Numbered from the stretch's first letter, positions 9,634 through 16,623 are shown. The stretch: DNA of 49,177 nt from an uncultured Clostridia bacterium (GCA_947570625.1 CANOUP010000014.1:1-49177); one strand, 5' to 3'. Numbers and translations are program-made. The notes: generated from the sequence alone by a model not told the origin.

Positions 9634-9653
9634 TACACCTATTATGATAATAG
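9634..9653 (-). repeat. Right inverted repeat of switch 1
   Basis: Reverse complement of 9501-9520 except for one base. Its central 15 bp, CTATTATGATAATAG (9639-9653), is a perfect palindrome apart from the central base. The spacer TATGATA is exactly the inverse of TATCATA in the left copy. Confidence 0.85.
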
Positions 9654-9664
9654 ACGAAAAAGTT

Positions 9665-9697
9665 AAGGCATCAGAGTTTTGACTCTGATGCCTTTTA
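9665..9697 (+). terminator. Intrinsic terminator facing switch 1 promoter
   Basis: A 13-bp perfect stem (AAGGCATCAGAGT with its complement at 9682-9694), a 4-nt loop and a T-rich tail. It lies 12 bp beyond the right inverted repeat and would stop the rightward transcript in the present orientation. Confidence 0.85.
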
Positions 9698-9857
9698 TAT
9701 CAGGTCAGCACCAAATAAAATTTATGACGTGGCTGAAACCCATACGGCTTACTTCATACTCGGAATAAATCGGAGACTTCTTCGGTCAATTGTATGTGTT
9801 GCTCACTGAATACTATAAGGTTCTTATAACGGTGCGCCTTGATACCCTAATAATTAA
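9698..9857. other. Non-coding spacer, possible decayed coding remnant
   Basis: About 160 bp between the switch-1 terminator and the stop of the SLOG gene. On the minus strand a stretch of about 28 codons without a start reads protein-like (RYKNLIVFSEQHIQLTEEV) before a stop. It could be the tail of a lost gene or chance. Nothing else was recognised. Confidence 0.3.
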
Positions 9858-10337
9858 CTAACCATTTCGTTCCACACTTACCCTATCCACACGCTTGATT
9901 TCAATTCCGCGCTCTATCGCTTTATTCAAACAATGTGCCGCACCACCATAATCGCGTACTACATAGGCTACAAGCATATCGGAATTTTCTACAAGCCATT
10001 CGTTGCGTTTTGTTATGGCAGACTTATAGTGCACTTTATGAAGTTCTCTTGGATACTCCACCTCGTCATAGTAATTTTCATACGCTTCCATATCCGCAAC
10101 CGGATACGGTATAACAAGTATCAATGAACTATTATGTTCACCCAGCTCTCGCTTTGCTCGTTTAATTACGGAAGCTACAATAGTGTCAAATTCGCCATTA
10201 CGACCAACATAAAACTCAACGTACTCTTTTGAGTTTATCAACTCTCTAACAACAGAATCCACTTGATCTTCTACAAAGAAAAAATCGTCAACTTCTCGAT
10301 GTCCTATAAATGAAACGCGGTATATATCCATAGTCAA
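9858..10337 (-). CDS. SLOG-family (DUF1273/YpsA-like) nucleotide-binding-fold protein
   Basis: 159 residues. The opening VSFIGHRE, the central FYVGRNGEFDTIVASVIKRA and the C-terminal GGAAHCLNKAIERGIEI match the SLOG/DUF1273 Rossmannoid fold. Those proteins bind nucleotide-derived ligands and occur in nucleotide-signalling and conflict systems. The protein is soluble, with no signal or membrane segment. The frame begins at a TTG (10337) 12 nt after GGAGAGAG. An ATG at 10331 is the alternative start but lies 18 nt from that site. Directly upstream is switch 2 (10362-10514), whose promoter currently faces away, so expression may be phase-variable. Its partner or ligand is unknown. A sensor role is inference from the fold. 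Confidence 0.75.
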   Translation of the reverse strand: MTMDIYRVSFIGHREVDDFFFVEDQVDSVVRELINSKEYVEFYVGRNGEFDTIVASVIKRAKRELGEHNSSLILVIPYPVADMEAYENYYDEVEYPRELHKVHYKSAITKRNEWLVENSDMLVAYVVRDYGGAAHCLNKAIERGIEIKRVDRVSVERNG

Positions 10338-10366
10338 TTAGATGATAATTCTCTCTCCGTTTTGTT

Positions 10367-10385
10367 CACCTATTGTTGTAATAGG
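10367..10385 (+). repeat. Left inverted repeat of switch 2
   Basis: CACCTATTGTTGTAATAGG, paired with its inverse at 10496-10514 (18 of 19 bases). Confidence 0.9.
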
Positions 10386-10408
10386 TGAACAAAACCGTGC
10401 TTTTTGTA

Positions 10409-10430
10409 CACCTAAAAACTAACGTAAGAC
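10409..10430 (+). promoter_or_regulatory. Conserved block shared by both switches (copy 2)
   Basis: CACCTAAAAA followed by TAAGACA at the same distances as in switch 1. It includes a third CACCTA half-site. Read leftwards it contains TTGTCT and TACAAA 18 nt apart, a weak promoter-like alternative. Confidence 0.55.
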
Positions 10431-10450
10431 AAAAATATAACTTTGAGCCG

Positions 10451-10479
10451 TTGACTTTGACGGCTTATTTTGCTATAAT
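10451..10479 (+). promoter_or_regulatory. Rightward sigma-A promoter inside switch 2
   Basis: TTGACT at 10451-10456, 17-nt spacer, TATAAT at 10474-10479. The transcript would run only about 50 nt into the terminator at 10512-10540, which overlaps the end of the oppositely oriented recombinase gene. Confidence 0.8.
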
Positions 10480-10495
10480 AAAGGAAATTAAATCC

Positions 10496-10514
10496 CCTAT
10501 TACAACAATAGATG
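10496..10514 (-). repeat. Right inverted repeat of switch 2
   Basis: Contains CTATTACAACAATAG, the exact reverse complement of the left core, immediately next to the terminator stem. Confidence 0.9.
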
Positions 10515-10540
10515 GCTCATAATTCGTGAGCCATTTTTTA
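10512..10540 (+). terminator. Intrinsic terminator facing switch 2 promoter
   Basis: Stem ATGGCTCA (10512-10519) with TGAGCCAT (10527-10534), 7-nt loop, then six T. The T-tract is on the plus strand only, so it does not serve the minus-strand recombinase gene that ends at 10538. Confidence 0.85.
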
Positions 10541-11470
10541 TAATAATTTGCCCAAGCGATTCATCATCTCGCGCTTATGTTCCATAAGACTATGTACATA
10601 TCTATTGAGCGTTACATTGGCGTTTTTGTGTCCGAGTATTTCAGACAGTGTTTTAACATCCATTCCACATTCGAGCGCGCGAGTAGCAAACGTGTGTCGA
10701 AGCGAGTGAAAGCCTTTATGCGGAATATGTAGACGCTTCAAGAACAATTCAAAGCTACGCTGATATGCTCTAACGGATATGAGCTTATCCGAATCGGACG
10801 CGATCACATAAACGGAATTACTATCTTTCTTTAAGTTCCGCAAATACGGGATCAACTGCTTCGGGAACGGTATCTCTCTTTCCGAAGTTTCCGTTTTGGG
10901 CGTATCTGTTATGCGGGCGAACTGACCATTATCGTCTTTACCATCGTGGCAAGATTTAGATACCGATATTATGCCCTTTTGAAAATCTATATCACTCCAC
11001 TCCAAAGCAAGCAGTTCGCCAATACGCAATCCGGTATAAAGACACAACACCACACCGAACATTTTTGCCTTCTTTCCGTTCAACACCGCTTGTTCGATTT
11101 GTTTCTGTTCGGTAGGCGTAAAACAAGTTACCTGCTTTTCTCTTGCTTTCGGTCGTTTGATTTTGTCCGCTGTGTACTCTGAGATTTGTCCAATCGCATA
11201 AGCAACCTTCAACGAGTTCTGAATAACGGTTATTATGCCATTCACTGAATTTGCCGACAGCCCCTTGCCCGTTTTCAAGTTTCCGCTCTGCAAAAGTTCC
11301 GTTGTAAAGCGTTGCAAGATGAGCGGCGTGAGTTCGCACATCTCATAATCGCCAAGCGATCCGACAATATGTTGAGATACTATTTCCGAGTACCTGATGT
11401 ATGTTTTCTGTTTAGACGAAGGTTTGACATAGCTTTCGAGCCATTCCCTTAACCATTCTTTGTATTGCAT
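10538..11470 (-). CDS. Tyrosine recombinase (phage-integrase family), candidate switch invertase
   Basis: 310 residues, full length for the family. An N-terminal SAM-like DNA-binding domain occupies about residues 1-95, then the catalytic domain. The catalytic set is visible: Arg in TGLRIGE (about 149), Lys in the beta-hairpin TDTPKTETSERE, HSLRH (about 255), GH in ILGHKN and the nucleophile Tyr in NRYVH (about 290). AAGGAG lies 9 nt before the ATG. It resembles both integrases of mobile elements and promoter invertases. Its 3' end abuts switch 2, with the SLOG gene and switch 1 beyond, and no excisionase or att pair was seen. This makes a role in inverting the two promoters attractive, but it is unproven. 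It may instead be the relic integrase of the AT-rich island. Its own promoter is not obvious. Confidence 0.9.
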   Translation of the reverse strand: MQYKEWLREWLESYVKPSSKQKTYIRYSEIVSQHIVGSLGDYEMCELTPLILQRFTTELLQSGNLKTGKGLSANSVNGIITVIQNSLKVAYAIGQISEYTADKIKRPKAREKQVTCFTPTEQKQIEQAVLNGKKAKMFGVVLCLYTGLRIGELLALEWSDIDFQKGIISVSKSCHDGKDDNGQFARITDTPKTETSEREIPFPKQLIPYLRNLKKDSNSVYVIASDSDKLISVRAYQRSFELFLKRLHIPHKGFHSLRHTFATRALECGMDVKTLSEILGHKNANVTLNRYVHSLMEHKREMMNRLGKLL

Positions 11471-11513
11471 TGATTTATCTCCTTTCTGAATATTATTTTA
11501 TTTTAAACGAAAA

Positions 11514-11543
11514 GAAGCCGCACGAAAATTATCGTGCGGCTTC
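11514..11543 (-). terminator. Intrinsic terminator upstream of the recombinase gene
   Basis: 12-bp stem GAAGCCGCACGA with its complement, 6-nt loop. The minus strand continues with CTTTTCGTTT, so it probably ends leftward transcripts arriving from the ppdK side and insulates the recombinase. Confidence 0.75.
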
Positions 11544-11582
11544 CTGTGAATTGCCAATATTAAATTGTAATGTTTTATTATT

Positions 11583-11615
11583 AAGAGCCGATACAATTTG
11601 CATCGGCTCTTATTT
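11583..11615. terminator. Hairpin terminator near the island boundary
   Basis: 10-bp perfect stem AAGAGCCGAT / ATCGGCTCTT with a 9-nt loop and T-rich flanks on both sides. It lies just beyond a short minus-strand reading frame that stops at 11618. Confidence 0.65.
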
Positions 11616-11617
11616 TG

Positions 11618-11735
11618 TTAGAGATATACGTCCACAATAATTTCTTCCCATTGGGATTCGCGCGTTAGCACATTAAGAAATTTGCGACGATACTGCTTGG
11701 CTTCTTCAAAGCTAATGGAGAAAGACCAAAAAGGC
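11618..11735 (-). other. Possible gene fragment between ppdK and the island
   Basis: Beyond the ppdK stop a different minus-strand frame continues for about 39 codons and ends in the protein-like stretch LTRESQWEEIIVDVYL before TAA at 11618. No start codon with ribosome-binding site is visible after ppdK, so it is probably a 3' fragment of a gene broken when the AT-rich island arrived, or chance. The base composition shifts here from AT-rich to about even. Confidence 0.3.
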
Positions 11736-14390
11736 TTATTTTTTGTTCTCCTTGCTTTGTTTAATAGCAGCCTGGGCGGCCGCAAGGCGCGCGATGGGCA
11801 CGCGGTAAGGCGAGCAGGAAACATAGTTAAGACCTATGGCGTGGCAGAACTCGATTGACGAAGGGTCGCCGCCGTGTTCGCCGCAGATACCTACGTGAAG
11901 GTGCTTGTTTGCGCCCTTGCCGAGCTTAACAGCCATATCCATAAGCTTGCCTACGCCCTTGGTGTCAAGACGAGCGAACGGGTCGCTTTCGTAAATCTTG
12001 TTTGCGTAGTAAGAAGGAAGGAATTTGCCTGCGTCGTCGCGCGAGAAGCCGAACGTCATCTGCGTCAAATCGTTCGTGCCGAAGCAGAAGAAATCTGCTT
12101 CTTCCGCGATTTCGTCGGCGGTGAGCGCCGCACGGGGAATTTCTATCATGGTGCCGACTTCGTATTTGAGAGCAACGCCCGAAGCTTTGATAACTTCGTC
12201 CGCGGTAGCAACGACCGTCTTTTTAACGTAAGACAGTTCCTTGACTTCGCCCGTAAGGGGAATCATAATTTCGGGAACGACCTTCCAGTTCGGATGCTTC
12301 TTCTGAACGTTTATCGCCGCCTTAATAACGGCTTTGGTCTGCATAACTGCGATTTCGGGATAGGTTACCGTAAGACGGCATCCGCGGTGTCCCATCATCG
12401 GGTTGAACTCGTGCAGGTCGGAAATAAGCTGTTTAATCTGAGCGACGGTCTTGCCCTGCGTCTTTGCGAGTAATTTAATGTCTTCCTTGTCGGTGGGCAC
12501 GAACTCGTGAAGAGGGGGGTCAAGGAAACGGATAGTAACGGGCTGTCCTTCCAAAGCTTCCATAAGTCCTTCGAAGTCCGCCTGCTGCATGGGCTCGATT
12601 TTAGCAAGAGCCGCTTCTCTCTCTTCCACCGTGTCTGCGCAAATCATTTCTCTGAACGCGCCTATTCTCGCGGGGTCGAAGAACATATGCTCGGTACGGC
12701 AAAGACCGATACCCTGAGCGCCGAACGCGGCCGCCTGCTTTGCGTCGCCCGGAGTGTCTGCGTTGGTTCTTACGCCGAGCGCTTTATACTTGTCGGCAAG
12801 CTCCATAATTCTGCCGAAATAGCCCGAGTTGGGGTCTGCGGGAACGGTGGGAATAAGGCAGTCGTAGATATTACCGGTGGAGCCGTCGAGCGAAATGCCG
12901 TCGCCTTCCTTGAATACTTTGCCTGCAAGGGTGAACCTCTTGTTCTCCTCGTCCATCTTTATATCTCCGCAACCGGATACACAGCAGGTTCCCATACCGC
13001 GCGCAACAACCGCCGCGTGCGAAGTCTGACCTCCGCGAACGGTAAGGATACCCTGAGCGTACTTCATGCCTTCGATATCTTCGGGAGAAGTTTCAAGACG
13101 TACGAGAACGACTTTTTTACCCTTCTTGCCTTCGGTAACGGCGTCTTCCGCGGTGAATACGATACTGCCCGCGGCCGCGCCGGGGGAAGCAGCTATACCC
13201 TTGCCGATGACGTTTTTCTTGTCGGCTTCCTTCAAAGCCTTAACGTCGAACTGGGGATGAAGAAGCATATCGAGCGACTTTGCGTCAATCTGCATAAGAG
13301 CTTCTTTTTCGCTTATCATTTTTTCATCGATAAGGTCGCACGCAATTTTGATTGCGGCCGCCGCCGTACGCTTGCCGTTACGGGTTTGAAGCATATAAAG
13401 CTTGCCTTTTTCGATGGTGAATTCCATATCCTGCATATCGCGGTAGTGCTTTTCAAGCGTATTGCAGACTTCGAGGAACTGGTTGTAAACTTCGGGCAGA
13501 ACTTCCGCCATCTTTGCGATGGGCATGGGAGTACGTACGCCCGCAACTACGTCTTCGCCCTGGGCGTTCATAAGGAATTCGCCCATAAGTCCCTTTTCGC
13601 CCGTCGCGGGGTTACGAGTGAACGCAACGCCCGTTCCGCAGTCGTCGCCCATGTTGCCGAACGCCATCATCTGAACGTTGACGGCGGTACCCCACGAATA
13701 GGGGATATCGTGGTCCATACGGTAGATGTTTGCACGGGGGTTGTCCCACGAACGGAATACGGCTTTGACCGCTTCGAAAAGCTGTTCCTTGGGGTCGGTG
13801 GGGAATTCTTTGCCGAGCTGTGCTTTGTATTCTGCTTTGAACTGGTGGGCAAGGCTCTTCAAATCGTCGGCGGTGAGGTCGACGTCGAATTCCACGCCCT
13901 TTTCTTCCTTCATCTTATCGATGAGTTTTTCGAAATATTTCTTGCCGACTTCCATAACGACGTCGGAGAACATCTGAATAAATCTTCTGTAACAGTCCCA
14001 AGCCCAGCGGGGATTGCCGGACTTTTCCGCTATGGTATTAACTACGTCTTCGTTAAGACCGAGGTTGAGTATGGTATCCATCATGCCGGGCATGGAAGCT
14101 CTCGCGCCCGAACGTACGGAAACGAGCAGGGGGTTTTCCTTGTCCCCGAACTTCTTACCGCAGATTTCTTCCATCTTGTCGATATAGGTCAAAATCTCCT
14201 TCTGAATATCATCGTTGATTCTGCGCCCGTCTTCGTAGTACTGAGTGCAGGCTTCCGTCGAAATCGTGAAGCCCTGGGGTACGGGAAGACCTATATTTGT
14301 CATTTCGGCAAGGTTGGCACCTTTACCGCCCAAAAGTTCGCGCATTGTTGCATTACCCTCTTTGAAAAGATAGCAATACTTTTTTGCCAT
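11736..14390 (-). CDS. ppdK: Pyruvate, phosphate dikinase
   Basis: 884 residues, the usual size. The enzyme interconverts pyruvate, ATP and Pi with phosphoenolpyruvate, AMP and PPi in the cytoplasm, and in anaerobic Clostridia it often works glycolytically using PPi. Domains in order are an ATP-grasp nucleotide-binding domain (GGKGANLAEM near the N-terminus), the phosphohistidine swivel with GGQTSHAAVVARG (catalytic His near residue 455), and a PEP/pyruvate TIM barrel ending with GICGEHGGDP and the Cys-containing YVSCSPYRVP. The start is set at MAKKYCYLF because GGAGG lies 8 nt before this ATG. An upstream ATG at 14405 would place that ribosome-binding site inside the gene. It is monocistronic with its own promoter at 14431-14459. 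Confidence 0.97.
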   Translation of the reverse strand: MAKKYCYLFKEGNATMRELLGGKGANLAEMTNIGLPVPQGFTISTEACTQYYEDGRRINDDIQKEILTYIDKMEEICGKKFGDKENPLLVSVRSGARASMPGMMDTILNLGLNEDVVNTIAEKSGNPRWAWDCYRRFIQMFSDVVMEVGKKYFEKLIDKMKEEKGVEFDVDLTADDLKSLAHQFKAEYKAQLGKEFPTDPKEQLFEAVKAVFRSWDNPRANIYRMDHDIPYSWGTAVNVQMMAFGNMGDDCGTGVAFTRNPATGEKGLMGEFLMNAQGEDVVAGVRTPMPIAKMAEVLPEVYNQFLEVCNTLEKHYRDMQDMEFTIEKGKLYMLQTRNGKRTAAAAIKIACDLIDEKMISEKEALMQIDAKSLDMLLHPQFDVKALKEADKKNVIGKGIAASPGAAAGSIVFTAEDAVTEGKKGKKVVLVRLETSPEDIEGMKYAQGILTVRGGQTSHAAVVARGMGTCCVSGCGDIKMDEENKRFTLAGKVFKEGDGISLDGSTGNIYDCLIPTVPADPNSGYFGRIMELADKYKALGVRTNADTPGDAKQAAAFGAQGIGLCRTEHMFFDPARIGAFREMICADTVEEREAALAKIEPMQQADFEGLMEALEGQPVTIRFLDPPLHEFVPTDKEDIKLLAKTQGKTVAQIKQLISDLHEFNPMMGHRGCRLTVTYPEIAVMQTKAVIKAAINVQKKHPNWKVVPEIMIPLTGEVKELSYVKKTVVATADEVIKASGVALKYEVGTMIEIPRAALTADEIAEEADFFCFGTNDLTQMTFGFSRDDAGKFLPSYYANKIYESDPFARLDTKGVGKLMDMAVKLGKGANKHLHVGICGEHGGDPSSIEFCHAIGLNYVSCSPYRVPIARLAAAQAAIKQSKENKK

Positions 14391-14430
14391 TGAAAATTCC
14401 TCCAAACGTTTTTGTTTTATTAACTATAAC

Positions 14431-14459
14431 ATTATAAAATAAACAGAGAATTTAAGCAA
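14431..14459 (-). promoter_or_regulatory. Sigma-A promoter of ppdK
   Basis: On the minus strand: TTGCTT (14459-14454), 17-nt spacer, TATAAT (14436-14431), about 40 nt before the ATG at 14390. Confidence 0.75.
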
Positions 14460-14519
14460 GTGTTTAAGCGGAAAATTGATAAATATTTTTACAAATTAAA
14501 ATTCCCCCGCCGTAAAACG

Positions 14520-14547
14520 CCCCGCCCGCGCAAATGCGCGGGCGGGG
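14520..14547 (-). terminator. Terminator of the 407-aa membrane protein gene
   Basis: 12-bp GC stem CCCCGCCCGCGC with a 4-nt loop; the minus strand continues with CGTTTTAC. It separates the gene ending at 14555 from ppdK. Confidence 0.75.
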
Positions 14548-14554
14548 TTTGCCA

Positions 14555-15778
14555 TTACAGTTCGGGTTTTATTTTGTCGTTGTAAATTTTTTCGTTTTCG
14601 CGCTTAACGCGGTCCGCTTCTTCTATTACCGCCTGCTTATCATAAGCCGACAATCCCGAGTTGGATACGCTTGTCTTTAAGGAATCGAGCTCGTTCTGCT
14701 TTCTGTCGTATTCGCGCTTAGCCGAAGCCGCCGCGGACTGGCGGAAAGCGTCGTCGATGCTGCACGCCCGTTCGTAGGCGGAATAAACGTCAATCATATC
14801 GTCCATTCCTATATTCTGCGGAACACCGACACGGGGCAATGATATCATTTTTTCCCTGCGCGTCATATCGAAAAGGATAAAGATAGTCGAAGGGAAAAAG
14901 CTCCATATACTTCCTATAACCGAGGCCGCGGCAAAAACCAAATCCCAGTACCAGGGCAAGCCTATTCTGTCCTTAAACGTTCCGTTCACTATCGTAAAGC
15001 CGTCAATCAGCCGCGCGGGTTTTGTAACTATAAATCCGACGCCGAAAAGCATTATGAGAACGGTGAACACATAACCCCAGAGCCCGTCGCCGTCAGCCGT
15101 GGCGGAAACGGTAAAGCCTACCGTAAGGCATACGATAAACGTTACGATTATAAAAATGGCTTTTATTTTAAGAATTGAAAACGTAGAGAGAGCAATAACG
15201 TACTTTTGCTCGTCCGACATACTTTTAAGCGTGCGCTTATCTACGGGTATTTCCTTGACGGGAATACCGTTTTCGGCAAACCAACCCTTAGACGGATACC
15301 ACTTACCGCCGAAACGGTGTCCTTTGGGTCTTGTTTCCCTGCTTATGTCTATTTCGCCGTCATCCTCTTCGGCAAACGACGTTTTTACAAACGAAGAAGC
15401 TTCGGCGGGCGCGGCTTCCGCCTGAATTTCTTCCTCACCCGACTGCGCAACTTCCACGGGGCGGGCGGCGGACTCTTTAAGGTTTTTAAGTCCGATACAG
15501 CCTGCAACTATGTATAAAATACCGAATAACATTGCAAACAGTGTTAGTATTACACCCAAAATAATGAGGACAACACAAGCCCCCTTTTTCTTTCGCGACA
15601 AATCGGAAAGTATAAGTCCGATTATTCCGAAACTTACACACATATAACCGAAATATACCATGTAGCTTGCGAATTGAAGAAACTCAAAATCCCCAAAGCT
15701 GAAAACGAGTATAAACACACCGAGCGCAATCAATAATAACGCTCCGATTGCGCCTACGACAAACGAAGTCTTTTTCAT
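14555..15778 (-). CDS. Membrane protein of unknown function, 407 aa
   Basis: Not recognised. The N-terminal third has about three membrane helices (MKKTSFVVGAIGALLLIALG and two more), then an acidic Ala/Glu-rich linker and a short cytosolic stretch with RFGGKWYPSKGWF. Two to three further helices follow, and a charged C-terminal helix rich in Lys/Glu/Asp that may form a coiled coil. The start is placed at 15778 because GGGAG precedes it by 7 nt; a longer frame from 15856 would include the promoter. Transcription comes from a strong promoter at 15809-15838 that carries a palindrome between its boxes, so repression by an unknown regulator is likely. It ends in a GC hairpin terminator. Confidence 0.7.
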   Translation of the reverse strand: MKKTSFVVGAIGALLLIALGVFILVFSFGDFEFLQFASYMVYFGYMCVSFGIIGLILSDLSRKKKGACVVLIILGVILTLFAMLFGILYIVAGCIGLKNLKESAARPVEVAQSGEEEIQAEAAPAEASSFVKTSFAEEDDGEIDISRETRPKGHRFGGKWYPSKGWFAENGIPVKEIPVDKRTLKSMSDEQKYVIALSTFSILKIKAIFIIVTFIVCLTVGFTVSATADGDGLWGYVFTVLIMLFGVGFIVTKPARLIDGFTIVNGTFKDRIGLPWYWDLVFAAASVIGSIWSFFPSTIFILFDMTRREKMISLPRVGVPQNIGMDDMIDVYSAYERACSIDDAFRQSAAASAKREYDRKQNELDSLKTSVSNSGLSAYDKQAVIEEADRVKRENEKIYNDKIKPEL

Positions 15779-15808
15779 TTCATTTCTCCCTTGTTTATTA
15801 TTATATAA

Positions 15809-15838
15809 AGTATATATTAGGTATTGCCTAATTGTCAA
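15809..15838 (-). promoter_or_regulatory. Promoter with operator-like palindrome in the spacer
   Basis: On the minus strand: TTGACA (15838-15833), 18-nt spacer, TATACT (15814-15809). The spacer is almost entirely the dyad ATTAGG-N5-CCTAAT (15816-15832). A third ATTAGG at 15845-15850 and a perfect 14-bp palindrome AACTAAATTTAGTT (15855-15868) lie just upstream. Confidence 0.75.
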
Positions 15839-15880
15839 GAAAAAATTAGGCATCAACTAAATTTAGTTATATACAAAAAC

Positions 15881-15901
15881 CCGCCGACATACCGTCGGCG
15901 G
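15881..15901 (-). terminator. Terminator of recO and the yqfC-recO gene run
   Basis: Stem CCGCCGAC (15881-15888) with GTCGGCGG (15894-15901). On the minus strand it is followed by GTTTTTG just after the recO stop. Confidence 0.8.
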
Positions 15902-15903
15902 TC

Positions 15904-16623
15904 TTATATCAGTCTTATGTATTCCGAAAGGCTTTTGAAAGAAGCGTTGAGCTTGTAAGAGAAATATTCGCGGATTAGCCTTAACGCGCGCTTTTCCCCG
16001 TCTGGGGTTATAAAATCCTGCTCGCAGCTTTTGCCCTGAACCATACGCAACACGTTGTAGGTTACACGGCTTGCGCCCGCGCCGTTTCCGCACTCCCCGC
16101 ACGTGAACGAGCCCGTATCCATATCGAATTTAAGTTTGTTCAGTCCGTGAAGGGGCGCGCCGCATACGGCGCAGTTTTCGGCGGTAACCGCATAACCCGC
16201 ACCGCCGAGCGCGAATAAAAGAAAGCTTATAAGCGCACGGCTTTCAGCCCCACCGCACATTTCGGACAACGTTTTTATAAGACGGGTGAAAATTTCACGG
16301 CAGTCCTCGCCCTCGTAGGTCAGCGCGTTGGCCGCTTCTGCCGCCGCCGACGCCGCATAAAATTTGTTGATGTCGGTGCGCAAATCGTAAAAGCTTTCGC
16401 ACTCCGAAGCGTTGACGACCGTGTACCTTCCGCCCTTCTCCGACAGGACGTATTCGGCAAAACAAAAAGGCTGAGCCGCAAATTTCAGCTTTGCCTTAGC
16501 CTTTCTGACGCCCTTTATCCCCGCGGTGATTTTCCCCTTTTCCGCAGTTAGCAAGGTCAATATTTTGTCGTTTTCCTTATAGTCCGCCGATTTAAGCATA
16601 AGACCGTTTACAATGAGTTCCAT
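15904..16623 (-). CDS. recO: DNA repair protein RecO
   Basis: 239 residues. RecO works with RecR to load RecA in recombinational repair. The N-terminal OB-fold begins MELIVNGLMLKSADYKENDKI, the middle is helical, and a zinc-binding four-cysteine cluster is visible in CAVCGAP and CGECGNG. Length and order match the family. It follows yqzL by 5 bp in the conserved Firmicutes order era-yqzL-recO and ends at the terminator 15881-15901. Confidence 0.95.
   Translation of the reverse strand: MELIVNGLMLKSADYKENDKILTLLTAEKGKITAGIKGVRKAKAKLKFAAQPFCFAEYVLSEKGGRYTVVNASECESFYDLRTDINKFYAASAAAEAANALTYEGEDCREIFTRLIKTLSEMCGGAESRALISFLLFALGGAGYAVTAENCAVCGAPLHGLNKLKFDMDTGSFTCGECGNGAGASRVTYNVLRMVQGKSCEQDFITPDGEKRALRLIREYFSYKLNASFKSLSEYIRLI

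Larger units (their letters stand above)
9495..9653. promoter_or_regulatory. Putative invertible promoter 1 (phase switch of the lipoprotein operon), OFF orientation
   Basis: Seen directly: a 20-nt repeat at 9501-9520 recurs in inverted orientation at 9634-9653 with one mismatch. Between them is a near-consensus rightward promoter (9591-9619), and right after the second copy comes a strong rightward terminator (9665-9697) with no coding sequence in between. Each copy has internal dyad symmetry around a short asymmetric centre (centres 9508 and 9646), as expected for a tyrosine-recombinase core site. Inference: recombination between the sites would flip the 138-bp segment. By mirror arithmetic the -10 box would then lie near 9535-9540 facing left, giving a leader of about 80 nt to the ATG at 9448. 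Alternative: a small-RNA gene overlapping an operator. Confidence 0.7.
10362..10514. promoter_or_regulatory. Putative invertible promoter 2 (phase switch of the SLOG gene), OFF orientation
   Basis: Same architecture as switch 1. The left site at 10362-10392 is a 31-bp palindrome with perfect 13-bp arms around the asymmetric 5-bp spacer GTTGT. Its 15-bp core CTATTGTTGTAATAG (10370-10384) recurs exactly inverted at 10497-10511, and the match extends to 19 nt with one mismatch. Between lie the conserved block (10409-10430) and a strong rightward promoter (10451-10479). A terminator (10512-10540) follows at once. Inference: inversion of the 127 bp between site centres would place the -10 box near 10402-10407 facing left, giving a leader of about 60 nt to the SLOG start. 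The crossover spacer differs from switch 1, so the two should not recombine with each other. Confidence 0.72.

Noticed and set aside
10538-11470. Integrase of a complete prophage or conjugative element
   Set aside because: No phage structural, relaxase, replication or excisionase genes lie within the window next to it, and no tRNA or direct-repeat attachment pair was seen. The left part beyond position 1 is unknown.
12507-14393. Long plus-strand open frame (628 codons) opposite ppdK
   Set aside because: It is antisense to a clear PPDK, has no ribosome-binding site and no recognisable motif. It arises from the codon bias of the real gene.
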